Shown here piece by piece: positions 16,848 to 23,715 of a DNA stretch of 64,000 nt. This stretch comes from Nitrospirillum amazonense (GTDB lineage Bacteria > Pseudomonadota > Alphaproteobacteria > Azospirillales > Azospirillaceae). The position numbers and the translations under genes were made by a program. Positions within the stretch are counted from its first letter, which is position 1. Each line of letters starts with the position of its first letter. The notes beneath the pieces are model-generated. The model was not told the DNA's origin and made no database searches. It worked only from the letters and a program-made list of their open reading frames with translations. The stretch lies in NCBI RefSeq assembly GCF_007828045.1, contig NZ_VITN01000010.1, forward strand, positions 124,001 through 188,000. The letters run 5' to 3'.

Positions 16848-18575
16848 ATGACCGACCAACCGTCCCCCCTGCACCTGACGCTCGACGACGACGGCATCGC
16901 CTATGCCACGCTGGACGTGCCCGGCCGCGCCAACCTGCTGGATGACGCCCTGATCGCGGCGCTGGACGAACTGGCCGCCATCCTGGAGGAGCGGGAGGAG
17001 GTGCGCGGCCTGGTCATCGCCTCGGCCAAGGGACATTTCCTGCTGGGGCGGGAGCCGCTGAGCCTGCTGGCCCTGGCCGATGCCGCACCCGGCCTCTCGG
17101 ATGACGGGCTGCTGGCCGCGATCGCCCCCTATGGCGACGCGCTGCGCCGGCTGGAAGGGACGGCCAAGCCCATCGCGGCGGCGCTCAGCGGCTCCGCCCT
17201 GGGACCGGGATTGGAACTGGCGCTGGCCTGCGGCTATCGCGTGTCCACCGACCATCCCGCCGCGCGATTCGGCTTTCCCGACCAGCGCCTGGGCCTGATG
17301 CCCATGGCCGGTGGCACCCAGCGCCTGCCCCGCCTGCTGGGCTGGGTGGGGGCGCACGATTTGCTGTCGGGCGGCCACATGGTGACGGCGCCGGCGGCGC
17401 TGGAGTTGAAGCTGGTGAATGAGGTGGTGCCGGCCAGCCACGTGCGCAGTGCCGCCCGGGCCTGGGTGTGCGGCCGGCTGGGCAACACAGCGGAAGCGCC
17501 CTTCATCGTTGGGCAGAAGCGCAGGCCCATCGCCGTGGCCTCCGCCATCGCCGCCATCGAGACGGCCGTCAGCCAGGGGCTGAGCCTGTCCTTGGATGAG
17601 GGCCTGGCGCTGGAACGGGCGCTGGCCGCCGGCCTGCTGCGCCGGGGGGAGGTGGCCGCCTTTGTCCGCACCCTGGTGGTGGCGAAGGGAGAGGCGGACA
17701 AGGCCGCCTGGCGGCCGGCCCTGCCGGCGGCGGAGTTGGCCCGCGTGGCGGTGCTGGGCCGGGGGCCGGCGGCCGACGCCGTGGCCCTGGCGGCCCGCCG
17801 CGCCGGATTGGACGTGCATGCCGTGGCGGATGCCGAAGGCTTGGATGACCTGACGCCCGCCAAGCTGGGCGAGCGCAAGATCGAGATCCTGTTCGATGCC
17901 AGCCGCGAGGATGTGGCGGCCAAGCGCGCCCTGCTGGCGAAGGCCGAGGCAGCGCTGGGCGAGGACGCGTTGCTGGTGCTGACGGGCGCGCGTCTACGCG
18001 TCGGCGCGGTGGCGCAGGGCCTGGCCTGGCCCGACCGGCTGGTGGGCCTGTACCTGCCGGCCGATGGCGGGGTGGCGGAGGTGGTGGCGGGCCCCGCGAC
18101 CTCGGCACCCGCGCTGTCCATCGCCGTGGACGCCGCCCGGCGCCTGGGCCGCACACCCTTCCGGGTGGAGGATGGCGACGGCCGCTTCCTGGCCCGCCTG
18201 ACCGCCGCCTATTTCCGCGCCGCCCTGGATTTGGGCCCCACCGTGGGGGCCGCCGATACCGATGCCGCCGCCCGCGCGGCCGGCCTGGCCGAGGGGCCCT
18301 GGGCCCTGGCCCGCCGGCTGGGCTATGCTGCGGTGACGGATCTGGTGGGGGAGGAGGGGGCCGTGGCCGTGCTGGCGGCCCTGAAGCGCCCACCCGACGA
18401 TCCCGCGCCGGCCGATGCCGGCCCGCGCATGATGGCGGCGGTGCGCACCGCCATGGTGACGGCCCTGGCCGAGGGGCTGGTGAACGACGCCGTAGCCGCC
18501 GACCTGATGGCGGTGCTGGGCTTCGGCTGGCCGGCCGCCAGCGGTGGGCCTTTGGGCAGTTTCGCCAGGCGCTGA
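16848..18575 (+). CDS. FadB/FadJ-like protein with degenerate 3-hydroxyacyl-CoA dehydrogenase half
   Basis: A 575-residue protein laid out like the fatty-acid oxidation alpha subunit (enoyl-CoA hydratase, then 3-hydroxyacyl-CoA dehydrogenase), but about 140-150 residues shorter. The hydratase part (1-190) keeps SGSALGPGLELALACGYR with one catalytic-type Glu (E123); the second catalytic Glu is Asp (D145 in FGFPDQRLGLMPMAGGTQR). In the second half the dinucleotide loop is weakened (VAVLGRGPAADAVAL, about 300-314), and the segment that should hold the catalytic His (HFFNPVH type) reads YLPADGGVAEVV. I infer loss of dehydrogenase activity. It stands alone between two terminators, with no thiolase partner. 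Codon use looks normal and the frame is intact. Confidence 0.75.
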   Translation: MTDQPSPLHLTLDDDGIAYATLDVPGRANLLDDALIAALDELAAILEEREEVRGLVIASAKGHFLLGREPLSLLALADAAPGLSDDGLLAAIAPYGDALRRLEGTAKPIAAALSGSALGPGLELALACGYRVSTDHPAARFGFPDQRLGLMPMAGGTQRLPRLLGWVGAHDLLSGGHMVTAPAALELKLVNEVVPASHVRSAARAWVCGRLGNTAEAPFIVGQKRRPIAVASAIAAIETAVSQGLSLSLDEGLALERALAAGLLRRGEVAAFVRTLVVAKGEADKAAWRPALPAAELARVAVLGRGPAADAVALAARRAGLDVHAVADAEGLDDLTPAKLGERKIEILFDASREDVAAKRALLAKAEAALGEDALLVLTGARLRVGAVAQGLAWPDRLVGLYLPADGGVAEVVAGPATSAPALSIAVDAARRLGRTPFRVEDGDGRFLARLTAAYFRAALDLGPTVGAADTDAAARAAGLAEGPWALARRLGYAAVTDLVGEEGAVAVLAALKRPPDDPAPADAGPRMMAAVRTAMVTALAEGLVNDAVAADLMAVLGFGWPAASGGPLGSFARR

Positions 18576-18600
18576 TTTCCTGATGCGGAAAACGAGAGGA

Positions 18601-18630
18601 CCCGGGCGAACGTCTCGCCCGGGCCTTTTG
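18601..18630. terminator. Bidirectional terminator between the FadB-like gene and the permease gene
   Basis: CCCGGGCGA (18601-18609) and TCGCCCGGG (18615-18623) form a 9 bp stem with a 5-base loop, followed by CCTTTTGTT on the + side. The two flanking genes converge on it. Confidence 0.8.
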
Positions 18631-18649
18631 TTCAATCGCGGCCTGACGA

Positions 18650-20092
18650 TCAGGCGGCGCGGCGGCGGCTGTAGCCGAAGTAGACGAAGAAGCCGATGAC
18701 CATCCAGATGATCAGACGCAGCCAGGTATCGCCCGGCAGGCCGTACATCAGATAGCCGCAGACCAGCACGCCCAGGGGGCAGACCAGCCAGAACAGCGGC
18801 GTCTTGAACGGACGCTCCATATGGGGCTGGGTGATGCGCAGCACCAGGACGCAGGCGCAGACGATGGCGAAGGCCAGCAGCGTGCCGATGGAAACCAGCT
18901 CACCCAGGATGTCGATGGGGAACAGGCCGGCCAGCAGGGCGGCCAGGACGCCGGTGACCACGGTGGCAACGTGGGGCGTGCGGTAGGTGGGGTGCACCTT
19001 GCTCAGCACCGGGGGCAGCAGCTTGTCGCGCGACATGGCGTACAGCACGCGGCTCTGGCCCAGCATCATGACCAGCATGACGGTGGTCAGGCCGGCGACG
19101 GCGCCGATGTCCACGGGTAGGGCCAACCAGTGCAGCTGCCGCACCGCCTCGATGGCGACCACCACCGGGTGGGGCACGTTCAGCTCGGTGTATGAGACCA
19201 GGCCGGTCAGCACCAGCGACATCAGGATGTACAGCACGGTGCAGAACACCAGGGAGCCGAGGATGCCGATGGGCATGTCCCGCTGCGGCCGCACCGCCTC
19301 TTGCGCGGTGGTGGAGACGGCGTCGAAGCCGATATAGGCGAAGAAGATGACGCCGGCGCCGCGCAGCACGCCGCTCCAGCCGTAGTGGGAGCCCTTGTCG
19401 TCCACCACCTCGGCCGGGATCAGGGGCGACCAGTGGGCCGGCACCACGTAGAACAGGCCGAAGCCGATGACCAGGAACACCACCAGCAACTTCAGCAGCA
19501 CGATGATGCCGTTCACGCGAGCGGAATTGCGGATGCCGACATAGAGCAGCAGGGTGATCAGGCCGACCATCAGCACGGCCGGCAGGTTCAGGAATGCGCC
19601 CGTGGTCTGGAAGTGGAAGCCGTCCTTCACCGTCAGCGGGGCGGAGGTCAGGGCGGCCGGGATGACGATGCCCACCTGTTTCAGCAGGTTGACGAAATAG
19701 CCCGACCAGCCCACGGCCACGGTGCCCGAGGCGAACAGGTATTCCAGCGCCAGATCCCAGCCGATGATCCACGCCAGGAACTGGCCCACGGTGACGTAGG
19801 CGTAGGTATAGGCGCTGCCGGCCACGGGCACCATGGCCGAGAATTCTGCATAGCACAGACCGGCGAACAGGCAGGCGGTGGCTGCCAGCACGAAGGACAG
19901 GACGATGCCGGGGCCGGCGTACTGGGCGGCGGCGGAGCCGGTCAGGACGAAGATGCCGGCGCCGATGATGGCGCCGATGCCCAAGGCCGTCAGGTTCCAG
20001 GCATTCAGGCTGCGCGCCAGGGTGGGGCGGCTTTCGTCGCCGTCATTATCGACGCTGGCCTCCGCAATAGTCTTTTTCGTCCAAAGGCTCAA
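18650..20092 (-). CDS. Amino acid permease (APC superfamily, CAT/YhdG type)
   Basis: A 480-residue transporter with about 12 membrane segments. The first segment carries the APC signature LTALGIGAIIGAGIFVLTGS, the unwound substrate-binding turn, and later segments include FFAYIGFDAVSTTAQEAVRPQRD, typical of the cationic amino acid transporter group. The C-terminal end is Arg-rich (YSRRRAA). The start is a TTG at 20092 with GGGAGAGG at 20098-20105; longer in-frame options run into a 15 bp tandem repeat and lack a binding site. The substrate, probably a basic or branched amino acid taken up with protons, is not determined by context. Confidence 0.88.
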   Translation of the reverse strand: MSLWTKKTIAEASVDNDGDESRPTLARSLNAWNLTALGIGAIIGAGIFVLTGSAAAQYAGPGIVLSFVLAATACLFAGLCYAEFSAMVPVAGSAYTYAYVTVGQFLAWIIGWDLALEYLFASGTVAVGWSGYFVNLLKQVGIVIPAALTSAPLTVKDGFHFQTTGAFLNLPAVLMVGLITLLLYVGIRNSARVNGIIVLLKLLVVFLVIGFGLFYVVPAHWSPLIPAEVVDDKGSHYGWSGVLRGAGVIFFAYIGFDAVSTTAQEAVRPQRDMPIGILGSLVFCTVLYILMSLVLTGLVSYTELNVPHPVVVAIEAVRQLHWLALPVDIGAVAGLTTVMLVMMLGQSRVLYAMSRDKLLPPVLSKVHPTYRTPHVATVVTGVLAALLAGLFPIDILGELVSIGTLLAFAIVCACVLVLRITQPHMERPFKTPLFWLVCPLGVLVCGYLMYGLPGDTWLRLIIWMVIGFFVYFGYSRRRAA

Positions 20093-20166
20093 AACCACCT
20101 CTCCCGTCAATTCCCAACCGGCCGGCGGGCGCTTGGGCGCCCAGGCGCGTCCGGCGTGATGTGATG

Positions 20167-20211
20167 CCCCGCGTATTGCTTGCCCGCGCATTGCTTGCCC
20201 ACGCATTGCTT
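20167..20211. repeat. Three 15 bp tandem units
   Basis: CCCCGCGTATTGCTT, GCCCGCGCATTGCTT and GCCCACGCATTGCTT follow one another without a gap, differing at only a few positions. Confidence 0.92.
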
Positions 20212-20497
20212 GGATGTCGATGTACCCGCTGTCGGGGGCGCTGTCACCTTAAACGGCGACCAAAAATGTTGATGGGCTCAGCTTTTCCGGAACCGGCCCC
20301 ACGGCGACAGATTTATGCGCGTCCCGGGGGGGGGTGGGCGGACAGCAACGCCATGGCCTGTCCTGGTGGCCTAGTCATTTCGTGCGCGTCGGCGTGCCGT
20401 CGGGATGGGTTCGATTCCGAAACAATTACGGCGAATTGACACCCAGGGCCCCGCCGCCGGAAGATCAACCCACGCCTGTATCGGTCCCGCGCCCTTG

Positions 20498-20521
20498 CCC
20501 GGTGGTCGCCCCGGTGGTCGC
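20498..20521. repeat. Two perfect 12 bp tandem units
   Basis: CCCGGTGGTCGC occurs twice directly (20498-20509, 20510-20521), about 40 bases before the possible start of the next gene. Confidence 0.85.
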
Positions 20522-20558
20522 CCGTCCCCACGCCGCTCGCCCGTCGAGTCCGCCGCGG

Positions 20559-21677
20559 ATGGGCACACACCTGACCCTATGCGGATGCGCGCCTTATAGG
20601 TTTGGGAAGGCCTGGGTCCGCCTGATACCATCCCTGGTGCCGGACGATGTTCCGGGCCCCGCCTTCCGGAGTTTCGCCGACTTGCGTGCCGACGCGCCCA
20701 ATCCCTGGAAGAAGCAGCCCGACAAGGGCCAGCTTTACACCCGCATCATCGGGGACATCCGCCAGCTGGAACAGTCGGTGGCGGCCTTGCAGCGCACCTG
20801 CCAGATGGTGGCGCAGACCAAGGAGTTGAGCGCCTTCCGCAAGCTGTGGGTGGAGGTGGGGGATACCCTGTCCTTCATCACCGTGCTGGCCTCGCGCGGC
20901 GAAAGCCTGGATGAAAGCAAGCGGCCGGCCACCCTGATCCGCCTGTCCCAGCTGCGCCAGACGGTGATGGAACTGCACGTCCGCTCGGTCGAGCCGGTGT
21001 TGCAAGCTATTGTGGACAAGGCGGAACCCATGGGCCTGGGCACCGGCTACGTCATGGAAAAGTGGATCACCCACATGGACGTGACGGCGCAGGAGGTGGC
21101 GCTGGCCACGGCCGAGCTGGAACGCCTGCACGTCGATGTCCGCCACGCCGCCGACCTGGCCGAGACCGTTCAGGCGGGGGAGGCGGCGGCCCCCCTGCTG
21201 AAGCTGGACGCCGTCGAGGCCTCGTATGAGGCGGCCATGGCCGGCTATGGCCGCCTGACCGGCGCGGTCGCCCGGTCCCGCGCGCTGGCCCAGATCATCG
21301 TGCAGTCGGCCCCCGCCCTGCGCGATTTCACCAACGATCGGCAGGAACAGACGGTCAGGGCCTACCTGCGTGGCCCTGGTGATGTCGGCGCCTTGCCCGC
21401 GCCCGGGGGCGGGCCGGCCACCGGCACGCTGTACCTGACCCGCAAGGAAGGAAAGCTGTACGTCGATCCTGAGCTGTCGTCGGACGCGGTGAAGTCCCTG
21501 CGCGGCGGCGGCTACATGGAAGATTTGGCCAAGCGCATCGACCTGCCGCGCCACAAGCTGACCACCCTGCTGGCCGGCCGGGATGGCATCAATTTCACCT
21601 TCCTGTCCAAACTCAAGTCGGGGGTGGAGGGCGTCACCGGCGCCAACGGCGTTAAGGTCGAGGTTCTGCAGGCGTGA
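20559..21677 (+). CDS. Conserved-looking protein of unknown function
   Basis: I do not recognise this family. From the ATG at 20559 the product has 372 residues; a GTG at 20637 is an alternative, and neither has a clear ribosome binding site. The convincingly coding part begins near VPGPAFRSFADLRADAPNPW. The middle (about 60-240) is predicted long alpha-helix with heptad-like Leu/Ala/Val spacing, without signal peptide or membrane segment. The last 60 residues (EDLAKRIDLPRHKLTTLLAG) look like a small helical DNA-binding or dimerisation unit, but I cannot match a known helix-turn-helix. It lies 82 bases upstream of ohrR on the same strand; co-transcription is possible. Confidence 0.6.
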   Translation: MGTHLTLCGCAPYRFGKAWVRLIPSLVPDDVPGPAFRSFADLRADAPNPWKKQPDKGQLYTRIIGDIRQLEQSVAALQRTCQMVAQTKELSAFRKLWVEVGDTLSFITVLASRGESLDESKRPATLIRLSQLRQTVMELHVRSVEPVLQAIVDKAEPMGLGTGYVMEKWITHMDVTAQEVALATAELERLHVDVRHAADLAETVQAGEAAAPLLKLDAVEASYEAAMAGYGRLTGAVARSRALAQIIVQSAPALRDFTNDRQEQTVRAYLRGPGDVGALPAPGGGPATGTLYLTRKEGKLYVDPELSSDAVKSLRGGGYMEDLAKRIDLPRHKLTTLLAGRDGINFTFLSKLKSGVEGVTGANGVKVEVLQA

Positions 21678-21759
21678 GTTCTTCCGGGTCGGGCCGCCGC
21701 GTCCCCCATTGCCATCGCCCTTAAGGTCTGCCCCTATTCTGGGATAGATTGAGGTCCCG

Positions 21760-22269
21760 ATGGCAAAACCCGCGAACGTTCCGTTCCCCGCCCCTGATAC
21801 CGAATCCCCGGCCCATCCTGTGGCCGGGCCCCTGGGTGTGGACAACCCGTTGGCGCTGGACCGGCAGCTGTGCTTCGCCCTCTACCAGGCGACCAACCGC
21901 ATCACCCGCGCCTACCGTCCCCTGCTGGACGCGCTGGGCCTGACCTATCCGCAATACCTGGCGCTGATGGTTCTGTGGGAGGGGGCACCCATGACGGTGG
22001 GTGACCTTGGGAGCCGCCTGGACCTCGACTCCGGCACCCTGACGCCCCTGTTGAAGCGCATGGAGGCGGCGGGCCTGGTGGCGCGGCGGCGCGACCCGGC
22101 GGACGAGCGCCGCGTGCTGGTCGATCTGACCCCCGCCGCCTGGGGGCTGCGCGACAAGGCGCTGGCCATTCCCGGCGCCATGCTGTGCCGTTTCCCCGTG
22201 CCGCTGGACGAGGTGGCGGACCTGCGCGACCGCCTGCACCAGCTGGCGGCGGCGTTGGGCGAGGGCTGA
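21760..22269 (+). CDS. ohrR: OhrR-type MarR-family regulator
   Basis: A 169-residue winged-helix regulator. QLCFALYQATNRITRAYRPL carries the N-terminal Cys (C38) at the position of the peroxide-sensing Cys of OhrR, and GLTYPQYLALMVLWE and LDSGTLTPLLKRMEAAGLV are close to the OhrR recognition region. OhrR represses ohr, encoding an organic hydroperoxide reductase, until the Cys is oxidised. No ohr gene lies next to it, so its target must be elsewhere or different. The N-terminal extension of about 30 residues (Pro/Ala-rich) is longer than usual. It ends five bases before the convergent cyclotransferase gene. Confidence 0.85.
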   Translation: MAKPANVPFPAPDTESPAHPVAGPLGVDNPLALDRQLCFALYQATNRITRAYRPLLDALGLTYPQYLALMVLWEGAPMTVGDLGSRLDLDSGTLTPLLKRMEAAGLVARRRDPADERRVLVDLTPAAWGLRDKALAIPGAMLCRFPVPLDEVADLRDRLHQLAAALGEG

Positions 22270-22274
22270 ATGGC

Positions 22275-23081
22275 CTATTTCGCCGGCACCAGCCTGATCT
22301 CGAACAGCTTGGGCCAGCGCTTGCCGGTCACGAACAGCCGGTCGCCCTTGGCGTCGTAGGCGATGCCGTTCAGCACGTTGTCAATGTTCTGCGTCCGGCC
22401 TGACAATGCCTCCAGCGGCGTCAGGTCGATCCATCCGGTGACGGCGCCGGTGGCTGGGTTGATGCGGGCGATCAGGTTGGTCTGCCAGATGTTGGCCAGG
22501 ATCTCGCCCTTCACGAACTCCAGCTCATTCAGGTTGCGGATGGGATAGCCGTTGTCGGTGACGGTGATGCGTCCCGTCTCGGCCAACGTTTCCGGATCCA
22601 GGAAGCGCAGCTCCGGCGTGCCGTCGCTCATGATCAGGCGGTGGCCGTCCTGGGTCAGGGCCCAGCCCTCGCCGCGATAGTGGAATTCCCGCCGCGCCTT
22701 GAAATCCCCCAGGCCGTAGACGAAGCCGACCTCGGTCCGGTAGGTCAGCTGCACCAGCCGGTCTTTCCAGTTGACGATGCCCTCACCGAAATACCGGGGA
22801 TCCAGCTCCCGGCTCTGCAGCACCGCGCCGGTCGCCAGATCCACCTTGCGGATGGTGGAGTGCTGCTCCAGCCCCGTGCTCTCGTACAGGAACCCGTCCA
22901 GGTAGAAGAGGCCCTCGGTGAAGGCCTGGGGGTCGTGCGGGTAGGTGTGCACCACTTCCACGCCGTATTTGCGGGGCGCCTCCTGGGCGTGCGCGGTGAA
23001 CGGCAGGACGGCCAGGGCGAGGCCCAGCAGCAGGGCGCGGACGTGGGCCCGGACATGGGCGCTGGCATGGGGCAGGGGCAT
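22275..23081 (-). CDS. Exported glutaminyl-peptide cyclotransferase
   Basis: A 268-residue protein of the plant/bacterial-type glutamine cyclotransferase family, a five-bladed propeller that turns N-terminal Gln into pyroglutamate. Residues 1-33 are a signal peptide (ALLLGLALAVLPFTAHAQ), so it acts in the periplasm. Diagnostic stretches are YPHDPQAFTEGLFYLDGFLY, YESTGLEQHS, RYFGEGIVNW and LNELEFVKGEILANIWQTN, with conserved Glu residues. Length matches the family. It is on the minus strand, 64 bases beyond the membrane-protein gene at 23146, with no obvious functional link. Confidence 0.88.
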   Translation of the reverse strand: MPLPHASAHVRAHVRALLLGLALAVLPFTAHAQEAPRKYGVEVVHTYPHDPQAFTEGLFYLDGFLYESTGLEQHSTIRKVDLATGAVLQSRELDPRYFGEGIVNWKDRLVQLTYRTEVGFVYGLGDFKARREFHYRGEGWALTQDGHRLIMSDGTPELRFLDPETLAETGRITVTDNGYPIRNLNELEFVKGEILANIWQTNLIARINPATGAVTGWIDLTPLEALSGRTQNIDNVLNGIAYDAKGDRLFVTGKRWPKLFEIRLVPAK

Positions 23082-23145
23082 CGGGCTCGGGCTCAGGCGG
23101 CGGGCGGGAAAGCTTTATACGCGGTTGGGCCGTGGCCATGGGCGG

Positions 23146-23715
23146 TCACGAGGTCGCGGGCTCGCCGGGTTGGGTCGACTCGGCCAGCGGATCCGGCGGC
23201 TCTTCCGACGCCGCCTCGCCCTCGGCCGGCATCTCGGCTTTCAGGCCCTGGCCCGTGACCTCGATGCCCCATTCCTCCACCAGTGCCTGGCGCTGTTCGT
23301 CCAGTTCCCTGATCTTGGCCTGGTCGCGGGCCACGGCCCAGCCCGCCACCAGGGGCGGAATGCCGAAGTAGAGCAGCCAGCCCACGCCGGCGGCGGAATA
23401 CATGACCAGCCAGGTTACCGGCTGCACCAGCAGGCCGGCGGCATAGTCCATGGTATGGCCATGCTGCCAAAGCTGGATGCAGAAGGGCATGACGCCGCAG
23501 AGGTTCAGGCCGCCCACCGTCACCGCCGCCGGCTTGTCCGGATCGCGGTCGACGATCCAGGCCACCAGGGTCGGCACCATGCCGATGACGGTCAGCACCG
23601 AGGTGGGCATGACCAGCGCGCCCAAAGGCAGCAGCAGCACGGCGGCGGCCAGCAGGCCGCCATAGCTGCGGCGACGGGGGGATGAGGCGCTGTTCATGAC
23701 ACCACCCTGGCTCAC
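23146..23715 (-). CDS. Small membrane protein coupled to the pseudokinase gene
   Basis: A 189-residue protein with four predicted membrane segments (about 18-36, 40-56, 66-84 and 100-125), then a cytoplasmic coiled-coil-like stretch (AVARDQAKIRELDEQRQALV) and an acidic Pro/Glu tail. I do not recognise the family. The GTG at 23715 overlaps the stop of the upstream pseudokinase gene (GTGA), so the two are translationally coupled; an ATG at 23697 (MNSASSPRRR) is an alternative start. The coupling suggests that the two membrane-bound proteins work together. Confidence 0.7.
   Translation of the reverse strand: MSQGGVMNSASSPRRRSYGGLLAAAVLLLPLGALVMPTSVLTVIGMVPTLVAWIVDRDPDKPAAVTVGGLNLCGVMPFCIQLWQHGHTMDYAAGLLVQPVTWLVMYSAAGVGWLLYFGIPPLVAGWAVARDQAKIRELDEQRQALVEEWGIEVTGQGLKAEMPAEGEAASEEPPDPLAESTQPGEPATS

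Larger units (their letters stand above)
20093..20558. other. Gene-free region with tandem duplications
   Basis: About 465 bases between the divergent permease and the unrecognised gene at 20559 hold no convincing reading frame. They contain a 3 x 15 bp array (20167-20211), a 2 x 12 bp duplication (20498-20521) and a run of nine G (about 20325-20333). Promoters for both genes should lie here but I cannot pick one. Confidence 0.6.

Noticed and set aside
13781..16897. A very long open frame (over 1000 codons) antisense to the TonB receptor gene.
   Set aside because: It is the mirror of a high-GC coding strand; its translation is rich in Gly, Val, His and Gln without domains, and the opposite strand codes a textbook receptor.
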